DNA of 64,000 nucleotides from Trichuris trichiura (lineage: Eukaryota > Nematoda > Enoplea > Trichinellida > Trichuridae): contig JBAJFE010000039.1 in NCBI GenBank assembly GCA_037903355.1, positions 908,748 to 972,747 of the forward strand, written 5' to 3'. Every line of letters starts with the position of its first letter. Positions within the stretch are counted from its first letter, which is position 1. Below are positions 1-11,715 of this stretch, piece by piece. Made by a program: the position numbers and the translations under genes. The notes under the pieces are model-generated. The model saw only the letters and a list, made by a program, of their open reading frames with translations. It did no database searches and was not told the origin of the DNA.

Positions 1-179
1 GGCACTGGCAAAGACGAATTGGGTAGATTTTTCAAAAAATGCAAAATAATCTCTTTAACTTCTTACTTAAGCAGTTTGTATCAAACGATGTTTTCGATCT
101 GCATAAAGGCAATGAGGCGTAACAAATAATTTAATTACATATTTATAAGGACAGGAGGAGACAGAAGAGAAATGGATCT

Positions 180-360
180 TGTGCCCTAGGTGCCTCACTG
201 TCATACTGTAAGTTTGCCGGCCATCCTGTCTTGCTTTTACCTAAGCCTAAACCTAAAAATATGGCTTATGCCTTGGCTCATGTTTGGGTAAGGGCACAAA
301 GGATGACCGATATGCTCTCCAGTAAACGTACAACAAGTTTAGGACATGTTTGCCAAAAAA
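180..360. repeat. Dispersed repeat, copy A
   Basis: About 170 bp from the segment GCCTCACTGTCATACTGTAA onward is repeated in diverged form at about 11554-11715. Shared blocks include TCATACTGTAA, CATCCTGTC and GTGCCAGAAA-like ends. It contains a short run of CCTAA/GCCTAA units resembling the nematode telomere hexamer, but only two or three units. No coding potential is visible. It is probably an old mobile-element fragment. Confidence 0.6.
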
Positions 361-3300
361 GACAGGATACACGTACAGGCTTGTCACTGTTATTACCAAC
401 ATAAGGCATATATTTTAGCTTAGGATTAGGTAAGGAGGAACAGGACGGCCGTTTCCTATACTCTTTCGAATCTGTCACTTGCAATGCATAAAGTTGACCC
501 AAACGTAAGATAAAACAAACAGGCACATTTTCCTCATCTTCCTCGGTTAACTTCAAATATTTCGGAGCTGTACGAAACCAGCGCAAAGCAATAAAAAGCT
601 ATTACTGACAAGCCTGATTAGACTGCGAAATTTTCAGTACTCAAAAAGTTAACCCGGAGACGAATTTCGAATAAATACAAAAATTACGTGCGTCACTTTT
701 GACACAAACGAGCATGCACAAGCTTGGCAGGAACCGTTACGCAGGATTACGTGAAGGAACGCAAAGTTCGCATAAACAGCAAACGTTAGCTTGTCGACAA
801 AAAAACGAGTGGCCTATGTTACTGTCAGAAATATTGATGAAACAAAATGGTCCATTCGAAAATTGTGGCACGTATGGACAGTTTCAAACTTCTAAAATTT
901 CCTTTCATATTTTATCGTACACACGCTATTTCCCGAGCGCAACTTCAATTGTGGACAGTGTTTGAAGTTTTAAAAAAAGAAAACAATCAGCTCGCTGAGC
1001 ACGCTGTCAACAGGAAGACTGTTCAAAACAGCATTGTTTTCCTCGGTTTTACTGGCTTTCCCACGGCGGAACAGGAAGTTAGCAACAATTTTGTCAATTT
1101 TGTCCATTCCGCTGCAAACAATTGGCTTACCAGACCAAAGTGGAACAATAATCAAATGAAGCTTGTACGCCCCATCATCCGAAGGGAGATGCTCAGCAAG
1201 GAGCGGGATTTCAAAAAGAACAAAGCTACAGTTTCCTAAGAACCTGCAAATCTGTTTATGATACTTTTCAAATTTGGTCATTTTAAGTTTCCGGCGGTCG
1301 TTCGGCGCACGCTTTGTTAAAGATGCCGTCAGTTCGGTGGATTGTTCCCGTTCCGTCCGACTGGACGTATAAAAGTTTTGCGAACCATTGCGTTGACGTT
1401 GTCCGCTTTCGTTCCGTTTAGTTGCCGACTCTTCCGGCCTGGTCCAGTTCGGAGAAGGAGACAGGTTTGCCCCATTTCGCTGTTTTGAACGGACAGTTTT
1501 TTTCCCTTATGTCAAGCTTCTGTTTAACTTGTTGTCCCACTGCCAGTATCGCGGTCCAGTGACTAGCGGTTAACGAATCGTATTCAAGGTTTTCCTTTCC
1601 TTTCTCCATTCCTGCATGACTCGCTTTTGCTGATAGTTAAGCGCTAGACATGGTAAACTTTATTTTTTGGTCTTAAACTACACCGGCAGCCTGATTCGAA
1701 GCTATAGGCACCACGTTTTGTATACTGCGTGGGCGCTTAGCGGTGCTTCTCTTTTGAACGTATCCCACGCTCGATGGCACGTAGAGGCTTGCTTGTGAAC
1801 GTTGTCTGGTGCTTTCGTGTCTTTTATCGTTTGCAGGGAACTCGTCGTCAAGCGTTTGGCAACGCAGTTGCCGCCGGTCGCCGTCTGGACGGCCGCTGGT
1901 GTCCATTCATTAGACCAGCTTTTTGTTGCTATGGATGATCTTATCGCTCGTCTGGGTCGCGCCAAGTCGTTTTGATCAATTCCGCTTCCTTTTACTCCTT
2001 TGCGTGCCGCCTGGTGGTCGCTATTCGAGGCGTTGCAAAGCTGTTCCATCTTGATTACGTCAACATTTTTCAGCAGGGTGCAGTTGGGCAATGCACTTGA
2101 CGCCTTGAGCTGATCCCATGCAAAGTTCGCCCAGCGGCCGTTCTCCCAACCACCAGCACTGACTTTCATCTTCCAAACAGAAGGTCAAAATTGAGTGCAT
2201 CTTGCCCAAGTATGGACAAGGGTTTGTAGTCTTTTTTTCCATTTTTTAGCTTCGTTAGTTATGCACTTTCAGTGACAATTACGCCGCAGCAATAATGATG
2301 CGCTCCTCGAGCGGACGAAATAAGCTGTTCACGATGAACACTTAAGTTTCGATTTTCAGGTAAGTAACTTGTATACTGTAAGTTTGCGCCAATTCGCCCT
2401 CAGATCCCCTTCTCTAGCTTTCCATTGCGCGCTTGGGTTTTCCGTTGTAGATAGTGTCCAAAATAAACTTTATAATCTCGCTAATCACATCGCGCGGAGG
2501 TGAAAGAAAGTTTCCTGTTTCATTTCGAGTCGTATCGTTTAAAATGGCGGCCATATGTATCCAGTTACTGCCTATCCGGCCGTATGTCATGCGAGCCCCG
2601 CGGTGTCAATCTTGCCACTCGACTAGTGTGCAAGCCAGTTTCAGATTGGAAAATAAATCTCTGAGGTGACGGTTCATCCTGGCCGTTAGTGTCCTGGCCG
2701 TTCGGGTTTTACCATTGGTCGATGTTGCTACGGCGAACGCCTCTGCGTACGTGGTCACATTCTGTCCGGACAACAACCTGCTTGAAGCCCTGTTTTTCGC
2801 TCAACTTGGCGTTCAACTTGTTGAAGCAATAGTCGTTGCCAAATTTGAGCGCTACATCCGGAGACTTTGAAAGTCACCACAACCGCCGCTGCCGGGTGCG
2901 CACGAACAGCAAACAGTGCATCGACTAAGGCCGGTCACGCGCAGGTGTGGTCACTCTCTTTGCATCTAGAAGTATTCGAAATCAATTCAGCTTGCGCTTA
3001 CTCTTTCCAGTCGTGCAATCGCGGAAGAAGGCCGTATGTTTGTAATTTTTGCGCTCTCCCAATAGCCAGCAGGCGTTTGGAAAAAAGTGAGTTCTCGCTT
3101 CCGTTCCACCGCTCTTTATTGACGCGGATCCGACGTTTTTTCACACCATAGCTTTGGACAGGCTGCCACCGCTGGTGAATCCTAGACAGCCGCCATCTTC
3201 GCAAGTTAGCAAGCGCGTTTCGTGTCCGTCATTCCGAACTGCTACTTCGATAGGCCAATCTCCTTGTAAGCTTGTTTACCAATTGTTCGTTTCATTCCTG

Positions 3301-3900
3301 GTGGTCGACGGTGCAGTTTGCCAACGGGCGTTTTATAGATTGCTTTAGCGAGCGGAATAGTTGATAAAAGAAAAAAAGGAAAAAAAGCAGCCGCCTTCCA
3401 TGTGGCCTATTGGGAAATGTTGAATATACACTCGCCGAGCTCCTTAAGCAGTCGTCGGCTATCGTTTCTCTCCCCTTTGCATTCGTTGCTTTTCCACCAA
3501 TAGTTGCAAAAAGCGTTTAGCAAATTATGACGCGAAACGTTATGCTTCTTTTCAACATCCTTTTCTGCAACAGGAAGAAAAAGGTGCATTCATTCTTGGC
3601 TAGCCGCCGCTGTTCCTGTTGGCAATATGAATTATTCCGTCGGCCGTGCACGCTGATAAAATCTTGCTAAACGAGCGAAGGCAAGTCGACACTAGCGATG
3701 CGCGCGCGCGCGCCTTCGCATTTTGCACCTCCAAACATTAAGTAGGCACCTTTGAAGCCCGACTGTTTCGTCTGCTTTGCATGTGCATCCTAATGATGCC
3801 AGACGACCAAAGCGAAAAAGGAAAGGCCAATCAGACCTTGTATGTTTGCCTTGTGCTGTTCCAATAGCGACAATTTCATAGCGATGCTTGGAAATGGAGG

Positions 3901-3922
3901 CGAGAGAGAGAGAGAGAGAGAG
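3901..3922. repeat. GA dinucleotide microsatellite
   Basis: Uninterrupted GA run of about eleven units, read directly from the sequence. Confidence 0.9.
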
Positions 3923-5167
3923 TTTGTCGTCCTACTGGTGGAGGCGTTTTTGGCAAACTGGTTTTTCCCGCTCCGCGACGATGGGATCATTATTTAGGCA
4001 TTTCCTGTATCTTTTGTGTCGTTGCAGGAGTCTCGCTCGATGCCTTGGTAATTGTTGGCCTTTCTCCTGCCCCAGATTTCTTTTACCATTTGGCACGTTT
4101 CTGCGGACAGCGGTTGCCCTTGGGTCAGTTAGTTGACCCGTGGTCGACGCTGTTAGCCTCAGTCGGCCGGGCAAAGACTTGCAGACGGTCCGTCTATTCG
4201 AAGGAGACTCTTGTGGAGGAGGAGTATTGTCTACCCATTCCGTCGGTCTTATTTATTGGCAACAGGTTTACGCATCATATGCAGCCGGTGCACGCTGCAT
4301 CAATTCATTAAGAAGATAGTGGGCAATAGACGGTCTATTACTTTGCTCGCTCTCATACTGTTGTATTTATATCTACGCGTACGGATGTATATACAGCAGT
4401 AGGGGGAGAGTATGGCCGTGTCATCTGTCTGTTTGGTAGTCTGTTTGGCGGTGCTGTTTACCCGAACACAACCCGAGTAGGCTTCTGCACGCGCCCGTGC
4501 CCAGGCGCACGTTCTGCTTGCTCGTTTGTTGTGTACTGTTTGCTCTGTGGACGAACGTCGTCGCGAGGAGAACTGTGTTCCGGTTTACGTTTTGGCTCCT
4601 ATAGCGCGCCCGGCTATGCCGTCCGGTTTCGCTTGTCCGACGTTGGTCATCTATCCCAGTCGGTTGAGTCGACTATGATGATCCGTGCAAAGCGACCCGG
4701 CCTCTCCCACGGCGTGCATCCGGTCATCGAGCACAGCTGTCGCCGGTTCTTGCTGTTGCTGCTGCTGCCGCCGCCGTTGGTTCGTCTTTCGAATTTGACC
4801 TCCGGAATTCGCGCGCACCGGTCGATTGTCTTGGTGACCTTAATTCCTCACTTTACTTCCTGCCTCGCCTCTTCTCAACCTCGGCCTTTGTGTGCGCAAA
4901 AAACCGCGCTCTCTCTTTCTCTCTCTCTGTCTGTCATTCTCGCAAGAGGCCGCGGGCTAGCCTTTTTGTCCACTGACCAAACGCAAAGCTGTATTAAGTA
5001 TTAACCTTAAAAACCAACCGTCTAAGCCAACAGGTCAGACGGTAGGTCATTCTGCTGTTGCGACAAGCATGCAAAACGTGTACACCTACTTGTATAAGGT
5101 TATTGCTATTTAGGCGACGGCGCTCATGGTTTATTAATTGTTTTTATCCTTTTGCCAACAATGACGG

Positions 5168-5219
5168 TTTGACCTGTTGCAGGTTACCTAGCAACAGGGC
5201 TGCAGGCACGCCTTCGGCG
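5168..5219 (+). promoter_or_regulatory. Splice acceptor and short 5' leader of the ETS gene
   Basis: A pyrimidine-containing acceptor GACCTGTTGCAG ends at 5182, leaving a 37-nt leader before the ATG. It could be a cis acceptor from an upstream leader exon or a spliced-leader trans-splice site. The sequence alone does not say which. Confidence 0.5.
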
Positions 5220-6338
5220 ATGATGGAGACGGGCGTCACGCTGTGGCAATTTTTGCTCGAATTGTTGCTGAGCAAGGAGCACGGCGACATAATTCAGTGG
5301 ACAAATGCGGACGGCGAATTCAAGCTGCTCAATGCTCAAGAGGTGGCTCGCCTTTGGGGTCTCAGAAAGAATAAACCGAACATGAACTACGACAAGTTGT
5401 CACGTGCGCTGCGCTACTACTACGACAAGAACATCATAAGAAAGGTGCTTGGTCAGAAGTTTGTTTACAAGTTTGTCGCCTTTCCGGAAAATGGTCGAAG
5501 CGAAATGGTCAACTATTTTATGAAGATGAACCCAACTGTTGCCGTCCAAGAGCAGCAGCAACAGTCGTCGTCATCGTCGTCGTCTTCGTCGGTTAAAGAG
5601 TACGCAGTTGCTGTGGGTTGCTATGTTCCCGGCAAAAGGCAACCGAAATCGCCATGCTCAACGGCTTCCTGCGAGGAAGCGGACGTCGTCGATTATCGAA
5701 CGGCGACAAGTCCCCAAGCGAGAACCACAAGCGGTTGTGGTGGTGCTGGTGCCAATCGTAAGCGCAAATTAGACTCCGAGGCGCCGGACAGCGATATGTC
5801 GTCGGCCGTAAGCTCACCGGTGAGCGCCAACGTGACGACCTTGTCGCCCGCCGGCGACGAGGGTGGTGCCAGCGTCATTGGTAAGGAATCGTCGTCGTCA
5901 TCATCGGCCATTGCTGACGAATCGGGGGCGCCCGCTGTGCGCAAACGCCTTTCTAAACCAAAGCCGTTTCCATTGAACCTCTCCGCCTTGAACCCGCCTT
6001 ATTCGGCTATGCAGCAGACGTTGAATGTTGGAACGCTGACGTCGCCGCTGTTTCAAACTGGAGGGCTCAATCCCTACCTAGCAAGCCCATTAAGCTTTTG
6101 GAACTCGTTGAGTCCGTTGTCTCTTAGCCCAATGTTTTGCTCTCCGCCACCGTCGACATTCCAATTTCCATCGGTTATAGGCAGCCCGACGTGGGGTGGT
6201 CCGGCTTCTCACTATTTTTTTGGCAGTCATTTAGCCGCTCCATCCAATCACGGTATGTCGCTTAAGGGCGGTGGGCCTTCGTCTCTGGACGTCAATAGAT
6301 TGGTGCTGACCTCGCACGACCCGGCGCCGGCGGTTTAA
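5220..6338 (+). CDS. lin-1: ETS-domain transcription factor, ELK/LIN-1 (TCF) type
   Basis: Nuclear DNA-binding regulator of the ELK/LIN-1 subfamily, which acts at the end of receptor tyrosine kinase-Ras-ERK signalling. The 372-residue product starts at the first of two adjacent ATGs, 37 nt after an AG acceptor ending at 5182. The frame is open further upstream, but the ETS domain begins directly after this start, as in ELK proteins. The ETS domain spans residues 6-90, with [10 protein letters not shown], the recognition-helix segment [13 protein letters not shown] (61-73) and KFVYKFV. Ser/Gln-rich linkers follow (109-124, 224-229). A basic-plus-hydrophobic MAPK docking (D-like) motif lies at 241-257 ([17 protein letters not shown]). 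An ELK C-box-like block [12 protein letters not shown] lies at 293-304, and the ERK docking motif FQFP at 314-317. The whole coding region is one exon. The gene symbol rests on domain order and motifs, not on a phylogeny. Confidence 0.9.
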   Translation: MMETGVTLWQFLLELLLSKEHGDIIQWTNADGEFKLLNAQEVARLWGLRKNKPNMNYDKLSRALRYYYDKNIIRKVLGQKFVYKFVAFPENGRSEMVNYFMKMNPTVAVQEQQQQSSSSSSSSSVKEYAVAVGCYVPGKRQPKSPCSTASCEEADVVDYRTATSPQARTTSGCGGAGANRKRKLDSEAPDSDMSSAVSSPVSANVTTLSPAGDEGGASVIGKESSSSSSAIADESGAPAVRKRLSKPKPFPLNLSALNPPYSAMQQTLNVGTLTSPLFQTGGLNPYLASPLSFWNSLSPLSLSPMFCSPPPSTFQFPSVIGSPTWGGPASHYFFGSHLAAPSNHGMSLKGGGPSSLDVNRLVLTSHDPAPAV

Positions 6339-9300
6339 CCGCCTAAACGCCTGTTTTGTTCGGCTTTAAAAGAGAAGAAAAGACCCACCCTTCGGCATCT
6401 CTCTTCCCGTGTTGCGATAGTTTTCTTTCCCTACCTTTAGCCAGCTCAAGCTGTGCCTTCCGTCCGTTCTTTTTTTTTCGTTTCTAAACTTTTATGCCAC
6501 ACACATACACGCGGACGTGCTAGCCTTTCGCAAGTGCCTCGCAGCGATGTTGCTCGTCGACGCTTTTAACGTTTTTTTTTCTGCCCACCGTTGCTGCGTC
6601 TGTGTACAGTTGATGGTGTCCTTTTCCTTTTTGACGAAGACGTTGACCGGAGAGTAAAAAGTTCCGTCTCGCGCGACTTCGATCAACACGGTGGATGCGG
6701 TGTTTCCTTATAGGGGCAAATTTGACGAAGAAAACAAATGGTTGATGTTTAAATGGCCTTTTCGCATTGGATGCGGCTATAAGAGCCACTGTTTGCTTAT
6801 CGTATCGAACGGAAGGCAGCACTTTTAAATGAGGTCAGCTAATCGGGCGTTGTTGTATTTGTTCAGCTGTTTTCGGTAGTTGACTTGGCTTAGCACTAAG
6901 TGCCAACGGTGGTTTGGCAAACATTTTGCCCTCATCTGGCCGAGCGCTACGCTACCATGCTACCGTATCGTCCTTCGTTGATCTCGCCGCTGTTGTAGGG
7001 TCGCCGAGGTCGTCATGGGCCGACCTCGTACGCACAATAGGCGGTGGCCACGATGACGACGACATCCGTAGCCGCCGGGTTGTCGCGGTGAAAGCGCCAA
7101 CCGGTCAACCGGTCGTCATGGCCGATCTGTCACCGTTGACCTGTTTTGAGCACCGCTATTACAACCTTTTCAAATTGCTCCCTAACGGACGGTCGCTTTG
7201 TTGGACGTATGTCCTTGACGTGGTTATATCGGTCCATAGTGCCACCTGATCGGCTCAAGTCGCTTGTCAATTTGTTTCGTACAACTTCTTGCCTCTATAG
7301 GCCCTCTACGATTGAAGCAATGCCTTTTGCTCTTTGTAATAAGTCCTTATGCAAATTAACAATTCAAAGATGAAGATATGAGCATTGTAAGAGCGTCCGC
7401 GAGATGGAGGAGAAATGCAATTCAACAAGAGCCGGCATTTGCTACTAACACGTTGGGACCTAATTTTTTGAATTTTTTCGTACCTTAAATGGTCGACTAA
7501 GAAAATCGCAATTGCCTGGAACGATAGTAAACGCGAGCGATCATAACGCTTAGTAGGTGTCTTGCTGACGTCAGTTTCATTTTTTACCAAAGAGTAGCTT
7601 CATCTTTCATTTCGAGCGCGTCTTCGTATTGTCCTTCACTTGCAGCACCCTTTCGTTGCCGTTAACGTTCATAATTAAACTAAGCGAGCATTCAGAATAA
7701 ATTCTTGCGGAAAGTACAGAAAACATTTCGAAAATGCTCTTCTTCTGCGATCAGTAATGTTAGAAATGTTCATCTTGCGAGCTGGCAATGATTATGAAAA
7801 TTTAAAGCGATTTTATGCTAATTTACAGTAAACAACCTTCTCTTGACTGGTAATCATTCTTTATATCAAATAGTGGAGCGTCGAGAGTCGCTTGCCGGAT
7901 GGGAGTCTCATTTGTTCAACAAAAGTCCCAATTTTCCTGATTACGCAATCGTACGCGTAAGAGAATTTTTGTTTTGCCACATTCTTGTCCTGTCTCACTG
8001 GTGCGGGAAGGCGCTTTTTCAACAGCCACTGGTACTTCAACGGTGAATTTACCTCGGTAAGCTAAAGTTGTTTTTTGTGCTTCGGTAAAGAGTAGTTGTT
8101 AAATAGTTTTTTAAAAACTTTGTTCATTGAACAAATGCGGGGCTTATTTAGCTCAGGTTTCACGCGAACCTTCAATTTTTTTAGCAGCCTCCAATCAGCT
8201 AGAAGAGGCAGCATCCATTTCTCATACAGTAACCAATAGTGAAAGTAGGTTAGCTAACGCTGCCGCGTAGCCGTAGACTTTGAATGTAGTTCGCAAAACT
8301 TCATGCTCCGTAAAAAATTGCTTGAGAATTCGAAAGACGCAACTTAAATGGATAGTACAATTTTTTTGCAAATCATTCTTGAATGTTCTGCGTTGGTGGG
8401 CCTGATTTGGCAATTTGCGTTAATCGACTGCCACGAAGGCTCAACTGCGCCTGTTCCTTTGGCCTTCCAGGTGTTGAAAATGCAACAATGATTTTTGATC
8501 GCTATGTGCTTCCGGTATGAATATAATCGGCCGCCCAAGCGCACCGAAATGCCCTGAACGTCGCGGCATACGTCGCCTGTGAGAGCTTCAACCGTAAGAG
8601 GAAGAACACAGGAACTAAATGGACGACGAAAAGCCATACTAACGACCGCTTGGTTCTCTTACATAAAGAAATTTGGGCCCTTGTTTCCCTGGGCCCCGCG
8701 AAATGTCTACCGTTTCTCATAAAATGCAGGTTCTTTTCTGAAAACAAGTACTCATCATCCTGTTCCGTCGTTAAGTAATCTTAAGTCGAATTCCAATTTT
8801 TGCGTTCACATTTAAAGGGGCTGCAGAGCGACCTGAATTTTTCGAATAAAGAACCTGCATTTTGTAGGTTACGGTAGTTTGTTTGCGAGGCTTTGTGAAA
8901 CTGAACCTGGAATTAAGAAGTGCGTTCAATGAATACATTTTGCTTAGGAAGGTGCTACATGCAATAGCATATATTCGTTAAAGACTTAGGATCCGTAAAG
9001 CCAATGTAAGCTTGCCCCCCGCGATTAGCTAATTTAACGGTCTTTGCGAAAAGTCGAAATACTTTAATGTTCTTTTCATTTAATTTTGGCGTTCTGATGG
9101 AGCAGGTGCCGCGCAACAGCAAAAATTGTCTTCCGACTTGAGAAGTAAATTTTTGCCACGCATTCACGAGTTACCGACATGGCTGACCATTTCGGAGCGC
9201 CCTGTTTTTTTTGATATATGACCAATAGCTTTACGTTTTGCGGATGTATTATTGCGTCGTACTGGAGATGAACGGTAAAATGATAGTTAGGTACAATGGA

Positions 9301-9514
9301 GCTGCATTTTACTTTTCAAGTTTTAAACTCATAAGTAATCTTGGTTTAAATTGGTGATGATTTTCAATAGTACTACCCCATTTGTGCTGTATGCAATTGT
9401 CGCTGAGCGTCGCAGTAAGCTTGGCTGTTCCGCTGGTCCCGCCAACAAAATCTTTACCTTTCAGGATTTATAATTTGCCACCAAAATATCACGTTACGAC
9501 ATAGTTTATGAGCG
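6339..9514. other. 3' flank of ETS gene and intergenic DNA
   Basis: The first part (to about 7.1 kb) stays GC-rich and probably includes the ETS 3' UTR. An AATAAA lies near 7695. On the minus strand, frames at about 8344-8637 and 8222-8413 read somewhat like protein (the latter with ILKQFFTEHEVLRTTF), but I could not join them by matching splice phases. No RNA gene was recognised. Confidence 0.4.
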
Positions 9515-11255
9515 ATGCATGTTCGTTTGGCCGTAGCAGTATGGATTGGAATTGTCCTTGCCTTTGCGGCGTGTAAAACTGAAGATTGCGAATTCGTCCG
9601 GATTGTAAAGCCGAGCGTTAATGGCGGTCCTACTTTGGTTCGCTGTCTAAAGCTGTTGAGAAGAAACAGCGAAATAGATTATTTGCTAAAGCAGAACCGG
9701 AACTCAAACGCTGCTGTGACGACTGACAGCGTATGTCGAAAGCGATGCAATGCCGGGCGCCTTGCGCGACTTGAGACAATACAGAATGTGGTCTTATTAC
9801 CTCGGGAAGACCTAATTTTGATTGGCAGAAGACGAAACAGGAAAAGCAATTGGGAAGCTATTGAAAAGACGTTCCACGACATTATCAGTACCTTTCAAAA
9901 CAAGAAGCATAAACTAGCTATTGTATCGAAGACAATCGAGCCTCTCTGTATCCGTTACAACAAAGAAAAAGCTCCTTCTGCACTTTCTTATTATCAGTGC
10001 AAAGATTCACGGCCATGGAAAGCTTTTCTGTGCGAGTGTGACGTCGAAATAACTTGCGAAATCGAAAAGCCTTGTACATATAGGCACCTAGGAGACATAT
10101 GCGAACCTGCAGCTTACAAATGGCCTTCCGCAGCAGCTGGCGTGTGCCCGGCCCTTCAGTGCACCTGTAACCCCTGTGAGGCGACGCAGTGGACCTCTTG
10201 GGTGCAAACGGCAACTTGCGGACCGGCTATCAGCTACCGCCTTAGGCCTGAAAATCGCAGCGTTGAAACTTCTTGCGGTTTAGAGAACATAACGCGTAGT
10301 AGCGCCTGCTGTACTCAGCTTGTGAATATCAACCTGGGAAGTTGTAACGAAAAGGAATCGAGGAGACATAAACGACAGGGTGGCAACAATACTGCAGCCG
10401 CCGGTAGTGAAAACAAGGGTGGAGAAAACGCAGCTACCCCTCCACAGGAGAAGACTGATCCTCCCGCTCAACCGGACCAGAACCCTCCTCCCCCTGCCGA
10501 ACCAAGCGACACCGATGAGACTCAAACTGACACAGATACTGGAGTGGATTCCGGAAAAGCAAAAAAGAGCAAACCGAAGCCACCAGAAAAACAGGAAGAG
10601 GGTGCGCTTAGTTCATGTGACAATAAACGCTAATAAATTATTTTACTTTAGAACCTAACTATGCATTCATATGGATCATCGCCGGCATGTTGTTTGCATG
10701 TATTTTGTTCCTCGTAAAGCAGCAAAAGGTAAGAATTTATTGCCGTGCCAGTCATCAGTGTAGAAAGGGGAGAATTATTCTCAAACCACCATCACCTACA
10801 GGTCTTTGGGGTCGGTTACTTACGAATTTAGCTTTGTAAGTGGGATTTGATTTCTTTTCAAAAGTTGTAGACAAAGAATAGCTAACGGATAAACCTTGAG
10901 CTTCACATGCAAAGCCAAACAATTGGCTCAACCGCTGAGGTTACCCTCGCTCTGAAGTATAATCAGGTACGAAATTTCAGTCCATCAAGCGGTGGTTTAA
11001 GAAGAAGAAATCTTCAAAAAGCAAAAGTAAAAATACAAGCGAAATATCAATGAGGTCGCAGAGCAAAACTGAATCTAAAGCTTCAACGGTAGGAAGGGGA
11101 AAGTACTAACGCGATTCGAATAATATGAACATGGTACCTACTGTTTTGGCTGACGAAATAACCGACTGTCGTTAAGATAAAACTATTAATTGCTGCGTGA
11201 AAGATTATTAAAGACTTTTTACGAAGCCCGACAACTTCACATTTTTTGTCAGTAA
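9515..11255 (+). CDS. Secreted/type I membrane protein with TSP1-like segment
   Basis: Unrecognised gene, at least three exons. Exon 1 is 9515-10601 (phase 1). A 50-nt intron (10602-10651) leads to exon 2 at 10652-10728. A probable exon 3 at 10981-11088 is in phase, followed by an intron whose acceptor at 11252 is immediately followed by an in-frame TAA (11253-11255). Residues 1-20 are a signal peptide. A cysteine-rich ectodomain follows. At about 228-270 it has a thrombospondin-type-1-like stretch (QWTSWVQTATCG, with a later CG and CC). A furin-like RRHKRQ lies near 286-291, then a Pro/Asp/Thr-rich stalk. Exon 2 supplies a transmembrane helix (FIWIIAGMLFACILFLV), and exon 3 a basic Lys/Ser tail. 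If exon 1 is read without splicing it stops at 10633 and makes a soluble protein. The exon 3 choice is the weakest point: another AG at 10801 would end the protein soon after the helix. Confidence 0.6.
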
Positions 11256-11471
11256 ATATGGTAAGTATCAATAATGCATATTCGTTTTTCTTTCATCAGT
11301 TTCACGACTGCATGTGTGCCTGATCAAGGGAATTCTTATCCTGGTTATTCTCTGAGATCCATTGCTTCCTTAGATTAGATGTAAAAAGAACATGCAAATT
11401 TTTGTGTTAGCATAACCTTCAATCATATTGGCATATCGAGCTCGTAAAAATTGTTCAAATTTTGTTTCCTG

Positions 11472-11556
11472 TCGGTTGGCTGGGTTCAAGTATGTTGTAG
11501 TACAAAAAACTGCCGGGCGAAAGCTGGTTGCAGTCGACGCAGTGTCTTCGCGCCTC
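11472..11556 (-). pseudogene. Fragment of the EFF-1-like fusogen gene
   Basis: About 80 bp match the fusogen coding sequence at 13502-13580, in the same orientation. Shared runs include GGCTGGGTTCAAGTA and GCGAAAGCTGGTTGCAGTCG. There is a 7-bp insertion and a few substitutions, so the reading frame is broken. It covers the region of the membrane-proximal cysteine motif only. Immediately next to it, dispersed repeat copy B begins, which suggests a rearrangement or element-mediated capture. Confidence 0.75.
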
Positions 11557-11715
11557 ACCATCATACTGTAATTTTGCTAGTCATCCTGTCCTGCCCTTAC
11601 CCAAGCCTAAGTCTAAACGTAAGGCTTGCGTTTTGGTAAAAGTGTAAAAAGGTGGTTGACGTGCTCTCAAGTAAAGGCACAACAATTTAAAGGCACGCTT
11701 GCCAGAAAGGAACCT
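11554..11715. repeat. Dispersed repeat, copy B
   Basis: Diverged copy of the repeat at about 180-360, starting at GCCTCACCATCATACTGTAA and sharing block order over about 160 bp. Its left edge abuts the fusogen gene fragment. Confidence 0.6.

Larger units (their letters stand above)
1..5182. other. Intergenic / upstream region of the ETS gene, no supported gene
   Basis: I see no convincing protein gene here. Several reading frames are open in the GC-richer part (about 1.3-5.0 kb), but they overlap on both strands, have no domain and look like by-products of base composition. The stretch holds a copy of a dispersed repeat (about 180-360), a GA dinucleotide run near 3901-3922, a CT-rich run near 4909-4932 and an AG acceptor ending at 5182. 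Promoter and 5' UTR sequence of the downstream ETS gene may lie here, but I cannot place a transcription start. Confidence 0.5.

Noticed and set aside
238..262. Telomere-like CCTAA/GCCTAA units
   Set aside because: Only two or three imperfect units inside a dispersed repeat, which is not evidence of a chromosome end or an interstitial telomere array.
1702..2169. 155-codon minus-strand frame
   Set aside because: It overlaps other open frames on the same strand, has no recognisable motif, and its composition follows the local GC content.
4531..5004. 157-codon plus-strand frame upstream of the ETS gene
   Set aside because: It lies in a GC-rich block with several overlapping frames and has no domain, no signal peptide and no good splice context. 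It more likely belongs to a leader or promoter.
6914..7249. 111-codon plus frame after the ETS gene
   Set aside because: It starts at TTG and has no motif. It is probably ETS 3' UTR in GC-rich DNA.
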